Assembly: GCF_964355755.1 (NCBI RefSeq)
Contig: NC_092679.1
Location: forward strand, 17,660,932-17,724,931
DNA: 64,000 nucleotides
From: Antedon mediterranea
Taxonomy: Eukaryota; Echinodermata; Crinoidea; Comatulida; Antedonidae
Reading direction: 5' to 3'
The position numbers were made by a program, and so were the translations under genes. The notes under the pieces were generated by a model, which was given only the letters and a program-made list of their open reading frames with translations, made no database searches and had not been told where the DNA came from. This document shows positions 46,201 through 56,064 of this stretch, piece by piece (position 1 is the first letter of the stretch; each line of letters opens with the position of its first letter).

Positions 46201-49200
46201 ATCCATACATAATTTTAAACACAGTAGGTGTCATTTATTACCATAAATATAATTTAATACTACCGCAAAACATAGATAAACTCACATTATTTTCGCCCGT
46301 TGAGTAAATGTATATTTTTTCTTTACAACAAACAACTTGAGGGTGTCACGAAAGCTCAGACCACGAAAGCTCAGACCCCCTAAGACCTAAGATCACGAAA
46401 GCTAAGACCCAACACCTAAGATATACAAATACTAAGATATACTACAGCTTAAAAACAATACTTGTTTATCCATACATAATTTTAAACACAGTAGGTTTCA
46501 TTTATTACCATAAATATAATTTAATACTACCGCAAAACATAGATAAACTCACATTATTTTCGCCCGTTGAGTAAATGTATATTTTTTCTTTACAACAAAC
46601 AAACTTGACGGGTTGTTTGTTGGTATATATTTACTCCATTGTGTTGGTTCAGAGGATGTTTTTCTTACGCACCTGCCTTTCTTGTATTTTGACTCCAAAT
46701 TTGTTGACTAACTTTATCCTGAACACCACACTTTAAAATTAGGACTTATAAGTACTTTCAGAAGGAGAAACACATAATGACAAATAAATAAATCCTTTAA
46801 ATTGATGATTTTACAGATGTGTTTCTTTGTATACTGTAATGACAATGTAACTCCTCGAGTTCCCAATGCTCAATGTTTTTGTTTCTATGGAGCGCCAAAA
46901 GAGCAACAATAATAGTACAAGTATAAAAACAGAAAGAAAACGAAACAAAAAAACTTATCATGATTTTTTAATTAAAATTTATTTGCCAGTATTTATTTCT
47001 TCGTACTTGCATGATTATACTATTATCATTACAATTTAAATTTTACATTGTTCCATCCACACTGTAGATGGACTCCACAGAGTTTTCAGCCCTCTATATA
47101 ATTTTTGCTCTTTTGACGTTCCATAGAAACAAAAACATTGAACATGGCCCATGGGGTAGGCCTACTGTACTGTAGGCTAGTCATTTTGTGTGCGAGAAAA
47201 ACGTCTGTAAAATCATCAATTTAAAAATGTATTACTTTTTATGTGATTCTTTTTCATGAAAGTGCCAATTCTAAAGCTTTGTCTACACTATCAAACTTTA
47301 TGTGTCAAAAAAATGTGATGTGCCCATATATGGACATGATGATGTCATATCACTACCATATTTAAGCATAGCCCTACCATATATAGGCAAATCAAACTTT
47401 TTTGACACATAAAGTTTGATAGTGTAGACAAGGCTTAAGGTGTGGTATTCAGAATAAATGTTGGGAGTTAAAATACAAGGCAGGTGCGAAAGATAAATAT
47501 TTGTAATCTTAGGTCTTGGGTCTTAGCTTTCGTGATCTTAGGTCTTAGGGGGTCTTAGCTTTCGTGGTCTTAGGTTTCGTGACACCCGTTTAATACCATC
47601 AACTGACAAAGAAAGGGTGTAATACCATCAACAGACACAGAAGGGGGTATAAGACCATCCACAGACAAAGAAAGGGGTATAAGACCGTCCACAGACAAAG
47701 AAAGGGGTGTAAGACCATCCACAGACAAAGACGGGTGCATAAGACTATCCAGACAAAGAAGGGGGTGTAGGACCATCCACAGAAAAAGAAGGGGATGTAG
47801 GACCATCCACAGACAAAGAAGGGAGTGTAGGACCATCCACAGACAAAGAAGGGGTGTAAGACCATCTACAGACAAAGAAATGGGTGTAAGACCATCCACA
47901 CATAAAGAAAGGGGTGTAATAATACCATCAACAGACACAGAAGCGGGTATAAGACCATCCACAGACAAAGAATGGGGTATAAGACCATCTACAGACAAAG
48001 AAGGAGGGTTAGGACCATATTAACCGAGGAAGCATACAAAAATAAGATCAAAATAGGCCTACCACTTGGAAAACAATAAATTGTAGAATAACTGTGGCTT
48101 AATTGTTGAAATAGAAAGGGTTCTTTGTAAGGTCATTAATAATATATTGATATAAACACGATCATCATACTATTCATTTGACAATCAAATACAGTCTGTC
48201 TCGAAAAGAAGCTCATACTATCACCTTTTCGAGGTTTTACGGTATTCAATAAACATGTATGTTATTTCCTCTGTCAAACTATTAAAACTTTTAGCGAATC
48301 AGAAGGTGCCAACATCATTGAACTAATGGTACCACCAAGCACAATGTTTACCAATTTTATGTACTATATACAATTTAAGTCCATTAATCATTTAATATAA
48401 TTACGCCTATCAGGTTAAAGTTCAAAATTAGGTGCACTTTAGACCAACAAAAACCACCTACAGTATATTCACATAATTAAAAATCAATAAATTAATGTCA
48501 AAGGTCATAAATTGTATTTCCTGTCATTTTATGTGAAAATGTTTCATTACTACAAATATAAATGTATTTATTCTGAACAAAATGACACCAAAATCGATTG
48601 AAAATGACCAGTAGTTACAGAGATATACAAATACGAGGTCAAAGGTCAAACTGAAAGAAACGTCATTTCCGGTCATTTTTGGACGAAACTTTTCATAAGA
48701 GCAAATAGAAATATATAGTTTGTGAACAATTTAGTCTCTAATGTGTATAGTTGCCAAGATATGAACATTTTTTGTTTTTATGATGGCCATTTTGAAATCA
48801 AGATGGCCGCCATACCGGACGTTGGACACTTGGCACCCCCCAATATTTTGAATCTATATACTTCAAAGAAACTTTGTGCCAAGTTTCATGCTTTGGTAAT
48901 AAAATGCACAGCTCATGTCATTAACTGCTCTACTAATAAGGAGTAACATGAGATTCTATATTTTTATTACCGTTACCGCTTGTCTGTGTAAATTGGCCTT
49001 TGTTGTGATAAAAGTTAGGCCTACAGGCCATGGAATTTACACAAACGAGCGGTAAGCGGAAAACCGCGTAGATTGTCCCATCCACCCCGCTTTGTGTGTA
49101 AATGGCAATAAGGAGTAATATATTATATATTTTTATTATTTATACCGCTCGTCTGTGTAAATTGGCCTTTATGGTAATAATGTATTTAATGCTAACAGAA

Positions 49201-49527
49201 CTAACCGTATTTATCTTTACAATTACTTGTTCCACGAACACTGCCATCTGGATCGATACGAAGAAACAATCCCGTCCTTGATGCGATTTTCTTGTCGCTA
49301 ATGCGTTGGTTCTCAGTGCCATCTCGATGGTGAACGTTTGATGCGTTTGATGATTTTCTTTTAAGTTTTATATAACTGCCGTCATTGTACCGAATTTTAA
49401 ATAATTCGTAAGTTTTACTGTTGTTGTGTGTTACTTTGCTTACGGCTTCGTCCAAGACCGACGGTGGCGTCGTCGATAGGCATATCTGAAGAACCGCCCA
49501 GACTAAACATATCTTCAACAAAATCAT
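42557..49527 (-). CDS. FGF-like secreted growth factor, gene C (3 coding exons)
   Basis: Minus-strand coding exons 49527-49206, 43492-43386 and 42796-42557 (322+107+240 nt, 222 residues), phase 1 then phase 0, donors GTTAGT and GTAAGA. Exon 1 has a signal peptide (MILLKICLVWAVLQICLS) and core RTGLFLRIDPDGSVRGT. Exon 2 gives FAVGPSLIVIRGTNSGLYLS. Exon 3 gives QNFDILWREKY, GRYLTINKSGRVTSSE and DFKNNFFLIGIS, then stop. The plan is identical to genes A and B, so the three are tandem paralogues in the same orientation. TTTTAG immediately before AAAATG hints at a 5' non-coding exon. Intron 1 is 5713 bp because of a nested transposon insertion; without it the intron would be about 554 bp. No disabling change is seen in the exons. 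Linking exon 1 across this long intron rests on phase and exon content, and transcripts would confirm it. Confidence 0.87.
43063..43172 (-). mobile_element. tRNA-like SINE head in FGF C intron 2
   Basis: On the minus strand: GAGTAGCCTGGTGGTTAACG (box A-like) and CCAGGGTTTAATCTTGCCC (box B-like), followed by a non-tRNA tail. Box B is diverged, so this is probably an old copy. Confidence 0.5.
44282..44640. repeat. 180-bp direct tandem duplication
   Basis: Two nearly identical copies, 44282-44458 and 44459-44638, each running from TTTTTACCGAAATAAATGAC to TTATGGTAATGGGCC. Only a few substitutions separate them, so the duplication is recent. It is inside the 5.2-kb element, next to its left arm. 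Confidence 0.85.
44888..46074. repeat. 30-bp minisatellite, left block
   Basis: Roughly 38 units of GACCATCCACAGACAAAGAA followed by GGGGGTGTAA, with variable length (28-33 bp). Length changes shift frame between units, so the long frames in several phases (up to 239 codons) are not a conserved protein. The array continues at 47588 after an insertion. Confidence 0.9.
46075..47587. mobile_element. 1513-bp foldback element with 10-bp target duplication
   Basis: The tips GGGTGTCACGAAACC and GGTTTCGTGACACCC begin inverted ends that match without a difference for about 89 bp and hold repeated CTAAGACC motifs. The target duplication GTTTAATACC is present at 46065-46074 and 47588-47597. The left end is itself duplicated in tandem (46075-46341 and 46342-46610). 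The inner arms also pair (TTTTTGTTTCTATGGAGCGCC near 46876 with TTCCATAGAAACAAAAAC near 47120), so the whole element is a large hairpin. A 9-10-bp duplication with long inverted ends is the pattern of Mutator-like elements. No transposase frame. Confidence 0.88.
47273..47436. mobile_element. MITE family 3, nested in the foldback element
   Basis: Inverted ends AAAGCTTTGTCTACACTATC and GATAGTGTAGACAAGGCTT extend for about 40 bp each (through TTTATGTGTCAAAAAA). The interior has ACCATATTTAAGCATA. It interrupts the right arm of the foldback element, whose pairing partner in the left arm lacks it, so it inserted later. Confidence 0.85.
47588..48015. repeat. 30-bp minisatellite, right block
   Basis: Continuation of the array at 44888, about 14 units of the same sequence. 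The array was one block before the foldback insertion. Confidence 0.88.
48950..49195. mobile_element. MITE with TACCGCTYGTCTGTGTAAATTGGCC ends
   Basis: TTACCGCTTGTCTGTGTAAATT at about 48977 and inverse TTTACACAAACGAGCGGTAAGC at 49032, then a further TACCGCTCGTCTGTGTAAAT at 49141. The same motif appears at 54636 and 54953. It lies in FGF C intron 1 next to exon 1. Confidence 0.6.
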
Positions 49528-50385
49528 TTTCTAAAAGAGTAAACATAAGATGAGAATAATTATATCCATGCATAATGCTCTGTCAACACTATCAAACTTT
49601 ACAAAAATATATATGGACATGATTATGTCACTTCACTGCCATATTTGAGCATATCACTACCATATTTGGGTACATCACACGAGTAGTGAGTTCGACATTA
49701 CAAGCTATACAAAAATATGTATGGACATGGTGATGTCATATCACTACGATATTAGGGCATATCACTAACATAATTTGGGTACATCACACGAGCAGGTGAG
49801 TTCAACATATACAAGCTATCATGCAATGGCATTAACGGCAAATCTTATCAATATATTTCACAACCCAGTGTTAGTAACATTGCCAAATTGAACGATGGTC
49901 CCTATCCCATCGACCACAACTATTTCCTTTGAAAACAAATAAATAATTAAATGATTGCTTAATACAAAGTGAACATCTCTGATCGAAATATCTTATGTTA
50001 CGTACCTATGAAATTATATAATTGTGTACATTTGGCGTCTTCATTATATGCCGCTAGCTACCACAGACCATAATTTCTGATATTATGGAGAAATATTATA
50101 TAGTGTTTCATTATGAAACGAATCAAATCAGTTCAACCCTCGCGAAATTACGTAACGTCCTCCGAGACCATCATCTTTACAAAATAAAACACTGCAGACG
50201 GAAATTTCGGGTTGCTCCTAATACACGTTCCCATGAACTTTAGGATGAACTTTTGGACTTGTTTTATCGGAAATTGATTACGAATATGCTTATTAATTTT
50301 CACCAAAGAATATTATTTGACACAAATCACAGGAGATTAATATCGAGTTTTAACACCACAGCCTCGTTGACCTCTGACACAGACA
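49528..50385. other. Upstream region of FGF C
   Basis: It contains MITE family 3 relics at 49579-49810 (AACACTATCAAACTTTAC, ACCATATTTGGGTACATCACAC in two tandem copies). It should also hold the 5' non-coding exon and promoter of FGF C, but no signal was assigned. Confidence 0.45.
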
Positions 50386-50387
50386 TC

Positions 50388-51040
50388 TATATATAAATTT
50401 ACGTAAGGGCAAAATTCGGTAAATCGCGCCTTACTTCTAGAATGTTTACTCGATGGTATATAAAGTTGGTTCGTACTTTCGGTACTGATTTTAACCACCT
50501 GATGTAGCCCTGTTTACTAATTAAATTAAGTTAGATAATTAGTTATTGATGATTAAAACGAATTTAGGTTCAACGATTTGCCCCAAATTGGGGTGTTTTC
50601 CGATCGTGGTATACACTGTCTAATGGATGTCCATCTTGAAAAATACCCGCCATAAAAATGCGAAGAAGCTTCGCATTTTCCTATCTCCTCCTACGATAAT
50701 TGTTTTTAATAGCTGAAAACCGGTTGAACAGCTAGAGTACAGCATCATAATGTTGAAGAAAGGCCGATTTTCTTTAAAAAATACTATTTTGATAGATTTA
50801 ATATACGAGTATACAAATGTATTGATTTGCGATGAATGGAACATCCCAATCTCTCAGTCTGCCAGAGTTTGGCTTAACACGAGTAGGTAAATTTATGAGC
50901 CCTTGGTTTAACACATACGGTAGGTAAATATATGGGCCCTTTGAGAATAAACTTGCAATACTTTGACAATACTGTAAATACCTATTAACTATTTTTGGTC
51001 CTCATTTGAATCGAACATTTCTTACTGTGAATGTTCGTAC
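50388..51040 (+). repeat. About 650-bp dispersed repeat, copy 1
   Basis: From TATAAATTTACGTAAGGGC to the AATTTTTGGTCNCCATTTGAAT region it matches 63333-64000 in the same orientation with scattered differences. It includes a perfect 11-bp-arm hairpin, AAAATGCGAAG/CTTCGCATTTT, near 50656. No frame of note. Confidence 0.75.
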
Positions 51041-51047
51041 TTTTATA

Positions 51048-51256
51048 TCAAGGCCAACAGCCATAAGTCGCGTGCGTACTCTCAGAAAAAAAAAGAACTT
51101 TCAAAAAGTAATGTACTTTAAAACTTTTCTGTACATCAAAACAGTTCAAAAAGTACAGAAAAGCGATAAAACGCATAGTGATACCGGACCGACAGACAGA
51201 CCGACAGACCGACCGACCGACATAGTGAACTGAGTCGCGTCCACGCGACTAAAAAT
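51048..51256 (+). mobile_element. GACC/GACA element, internally deleted copy
   Basis: Both ends of the 785-bp element are present (CAAGGCCAACAGCC, GTCGCGTGC; CATAGTGAAC, GTCCACGCGACTAAAAAT), with the GACC/GACA run between 51185 and 51222. The core is replaced or deleted. Confidence 0.7.
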
Positions 51257-53215
51257 ATATACAAATAAACTTTATTACTGATATTGTGGATAGGCTCTAC
51301 TATCTACAAATAAACTTTATACTGACAGTTCCTTCTCAACGTTTGTATTAATTAATAATTACCAATAATATAAACGTCGTAGTGGTGTATCGTGACATAT
51401 ACTTTAATATTTCAATCGATTATGACAGTGACAGTTTTAACAAAGTATTAAATCGCAAATGTTTTACTGTATTTAGAGGTATATTATTTATAGGCCTATA
51501 AAACATGAACAAAATATTTCGTTACTGAGTGGATAAAGAATATATTTAAAAATTGTTCCTCTTTGTACCTATCCGCTTTCCCATCCCTCAAACCTAATGT
51601 TATATACAAAACACAAATTGGGTTTCTTTAAATGAGTCCAAATCAAAAATTTGGACTCATTTTGTGATAAGTTTCTCCTTCGGAAGTAATTCCCAGGGTG
51701 CTAATTTTAGTTGACTACATAAATCATCGTGTCTATTTATTCGTTTCTGTAAACGACAATGTATTATAGTCCTGCGGTACGTACATTTGAAATCGCCAGT
51801 TTTGTTACGCTGAAATTACTGTGTATTCGAGAACCATCTAGTGTATACAATGCCGCGTAATAGGGTTCCCACCGCCTAAATCAGTCAAAATAAAACCCCG
51901 AGAAATTCGGTAGGTATAAGGAACATTAAAGTTTAGAATAATAAATGTGTAAATTTGATTGACTCAATTTTATTGTTTTATGGAAGATTTAAAAAAAATC
52001 ATATTATGGGGCGTACGGACACGCCCAACTTCTCTTACATCTTCCTATATAAAATAGCTATTTTAGTTTTATTAATTTTTATCTATTCATTAAGGTATAA
52101 GAAAACATATTGCAAGTTGGCAACCGAAGCTGAAAAGATCATTGAAAAACATGAAAATTGTTAAAATCTGATATAAAATGAGTTAAAATGATTGCACAGT
52201 TATCAACATGGTTGATTCACTTTTAAAACCACTTGTAAAATAAATCGCTTTACCTTAGTATAATGTAATAGTGTGTACAGCAAGTGTATCGTCCTATTTA
52301 AAACAAAAACCAAGTAGTACTTACCGTAAATTGAATGTTCATATTGTTGCTATTCAGGCCTAGCCTATACTTAAACCTTTTATGAAAAAAATGACATTAA
52401 AATTAAAGTTAAATACACATAAAATTAATGATAGGCGTGTTGAAGTTTGTTTATGTAATATTATAATCTCCAGCAGAGAGCTAGATGTCCAATTTTACAA
52501 AAATACTGTCGATTATCAGTAGATTTTAATATGCCTCAGATGTTAATTTAAAGTGATTGTTACAATGATTTGGTTTACTCACGTTTGGCGTCCACAACCT
52601 TCTGAATAGGTCTATGCCCTCTGCCTAGAAACTGTCCTATAACTATTACTGTCATAATCTCTTGCATGATGTAAATCAGATAGTACAGTTTTTTAAACTA
52701 TTTTTTTTCTCAAGGATTTCCACATGTGACCGTGAATATATTTTAAGATATTCTACAGCTGCAACACTCAAAATTAATTTCAGCCAAAATTAAAACGGAA
52801 ATAAAATAGTGTCTTCTAATATTTCTTTTTATTTCAATTTGTTAATAAATATTTTTTACAGGCGTATCTAAGAAATCTTGATTCATGCTCTGTCAACATT
52901 ACAATAATCTTGTCATCGGAAATATATTATATATTAATATTGTTTTGTTTTGTAAAAGAATTTATAGATTTAAATTATCCAAGAAACATGTTTATACCAG
53001 AATGTCAAATAGGCTACGAACATTACATGAGACAAAGGGATGATTGATGTAACAATTTACTTTATTTCATTCTTTATTTTGGTTTATACGTTTTCAAATT
53101 GATAGGCGTTAGTTTTAGGGGCTAAAGAAATCATTATAATTATTTCTTGTTTGAAATTATTCTCCAACCAAAGTCCATGCCTCCCACTTGGACGCAACGC
53201 AAAGACGTAACCGTT
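51257..53215. other. Gene-free stretch
   Basis: No coding exon, RNA gene or repeat family recognised. Short inverted motifs are present, for example around ATGAGTCCAAA/TTTGGACTCAT at 51632-51660. Confidence 0.4.
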
Positions 53216-53216
53216 A

Positions 53217-53563
53217 AAGCGTGGTTCCCACTAGCGACGCAACACAAGGACGTAACGCAACGCAATTGAATTGACCAATCACAAGCGATGGCTTATTCGC
53301 TTGTGATTGCTAACTGTCTATAACTTCGCTTGTCATTGGTTAAAACGCTTGCGTTGCGTTTACGTCCTTGCGTTACGTTCTAGTGGGAACCAAGCTTCAA
53401 GCGTGGTTCCCACTAGAGACGCAACACAAGGACGTGTGCGCAACGTGAGCGTGTTGACCAATGACAAGCGACAGTTCGAAAAATCCATCGTTTATGATTG
53501 GTCAACTCACTTACTTACATTACATTACGTCCTTGTGTTGCGTCTCTAGTGGGAACCAAGCAT
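53217..53563. mobile_element. Two GGTTCCCACTAG MITEs back to back
   Basis: Copy one, 53217-53396, is a full subtype A palindrome. Copy two, 53400-53563, starts AGCGTGGTTCCCACTAGAG and ends TCTAGTGGGAACCAAGC. They are separated by three bases, meaning one inserted at the terminus of the other. Confidence 0.8.
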
Positions 53564-54037
53564 TACAAATAATTTAGCTAATCGACGACGTAATTGACCA
53601 TATGAACTGTCGCTTGTCATTGGTGAATTCACTTGTGTTACGTCAGTGTGTTACATTCAAAAGTGAGAACCAAGCCTTAAAAACTAAAATCACACGAACT
53701 TGTTTTACTTCATATTAGCGTATAATGTTCCATATTTAACATCACGGCGCTGACATTCGTTTCGTGAAACGGAACCAGTGTGAATGTGGCTATAATTCCT
53801 AAAACTTTACATTAGGTACGTTCTTTATTCGATACATTGATGTCCTCAACAGAGAGCTTAATTGAGGTTATTTCGTGGTCAGTCAAACCGTGACGACACG
53901 TAGTAACGTGCGTGATTTACAGCTCCAGCTACGCACGTATAGAGGTCTACGCGTACATATCAATGTCCCTCCCTGCAGAACCGACAGCAGCAAAAAACGA
54001 AATCAGTCGTGTAATAATATCGTCCATGCGTCTTGTC

Positions 54038-56006
54038 TTATTGGATAGAACACACTGTGCTTTTGCTCTGCTCCAGAGACGTTGGTAATGCAGTTTTCTT
54101 GTTCTGGTGTAATCTGTCAATTACCTGCATTCAAACAAAAATCATTTTAAATTTTAAATAAATATGTATCTTGGCCTATCGTAATTCATTAACGTCTAGT
54201 ATAAACTCTTTTACGCCTAGGCTCACAAAGCATTGTTTACTGCGGTCTAAAATTGTTATTTCACTTTAAACATGTCATGTCAATGTGTACTATACTTCTA
54301 ATAATCTTCTAAAATGTGACCATCATAATGCTTTTAATGCTACTCTACTATTATACGTTTTTTTACCAATGTTAGATTGCCATGTTACCGATGAATCAAT
54401 CGAGAACATTTTGGGGGAACCCTAATTGATCGTATTGCCTAAAGCGTGGTTCCCACTAGCGACGCAACACAAGGACGTAACGCAGCGCAAGTGAATTGAC
54501 CAATCACAAGCGATGGCTTATTCGCTTGTGATTGCTAACTGTCTATAACTTCGCTTGTCATTGGTTAAAACGCTTGCGTTGCGTTTACGTCCTTGCGTTA
54601 CGTTCTAGTGGGAACCAAGCTTTAAGGCCAGTTGACACAGACGAGCGGTAGCGGTAATAAAAAAATATAGAATATATGTTGTTCCTTCTGACTATTTACA
54701 CAAAACGCGGAGCGGACGGGCGATCTCCGCTCATGAGTACATAATATTCTACGTGGGACGCTAAAGCTTGGTTCCCACTAGCGACGCAACTTAAGAAAAT
54801 GCCCTTCCAAAAATGGTGTTTGCCTCCGCCTGCGTGAAATCAAACCTGCGATTTTTTCAGCACTTTTGCGTCGTCGGTTCCCATTTGTGATTACGCAATA
54901 TATCACTTTGCGTAAATACGTCACTGTGTTGCGTTCTAATGGGAACCACGCTTTACCGTTACCGCTTGTCTGTGTAAATTTGTTTTTATTGGCTATACTT
55001 ACCGCAAGACATTCGATAAAGTCTAACGAATTTGAATCATCGGCATCGATCTCTTTCACAATATTTCGTACTTGCTGCTTTGTAAACAACATTCCGCTGT
55101 TGTCCAGAATCTGATCCAATTCCTCTGCATCTATCGTCTGTGAAATATTAACATATTTTTAATTAAATTAAGAGGTGGAACATGAGGATTTTTTGACGAA
55201 GTTGGCTTGCCATATTCAATGAAATACAAGGGGGGATTGACAGCTGAAATATTGAATGATACTAACAAACAACATACAATATGTTTAACAGTAGGCCTGT
55301 TATTTCTTTCCTTAACTTGTAAAAAAATGTATAATGTACTGGTACATGGTGTATTTATAACTACCACTGTTAGTGGCAATAACTGTGTTGTATAAAATGG
55401 ACAATACGGTGTTATCCGCAGTCAATATAAACAAGAAATATTTTTTACAAAAAACGCTGCTTGCTTGTTGGCTTAAAGATACATTATTTAATTTATAGAT
55501 TTGACAGTGAATTATTACCATACTGGCCTAGGTTGACAGCAAGAACAAAGTCATTATTTACAGATTACTATATATTCATCTATTTAATAAATACTGTATT
55601 ATCAGCAAATCTTTTCATAGACTCTCTTCTCCCAGACGTGCTTTGGGGTGTTTAATTTTAGTAATGAACCGTCCTAGTTTTTTATCAAAAACGTCGGCCT
55701 CTAGAACTATAACTGCTGCTTGCGTATAGCTTCTGAATGAGTAGTTTCTCTTGGGACGTGGCTGGCTGAAGCAGCAGCGTGAACAATAGATACAAATAAT
55801 ACTATTAGGCCTGTACACCCCATCGTACACTAGAACAGTTAGAAACAACTACAAGAGGCAGGATACTTAAACTAGTTGGATGGCGCTCATCGGTAGTCTC
55901 AACCCGTTTTACTCACAAAAATCAATAATCTACGTATCTAAATAAATCCAACAGTTGCAAGAAGTTAGCATCCACTTTACCTGACTAAAACGATTATATT
56001 CGAAGT

Positions 56007-56064
<58 letters not shown>

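Larger units (their letters stand above)
43781..48935. mobile_element. 5.2-kb element with about 0.5-kb inverted arms in FGF C intron 1
   Basis: The left arm at 43781-44285 is repeated in inverse at 48424-48935, from the tip TAGTAGAGCAGTTAA inward (shared ATGGCGGCCATCTTGATTT, AAAATGACCGGAAATGACG, AATCGATTTTGGTGTCATTT). A 4-bp ATAA flanks both tips at 43777-43780 and 48936-48939, consistent with a target duplication. The interior has a tandem 180-bp duplication (44282-44640), a 30-bp minisatellite and a younger foldback element, but no transposase. The flanks look like the two halves of another MITE (TGTGTAAATGRCAATAA and AATAAGGAGTAA), so the element probably inserted into that. Confidence 0.8.
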
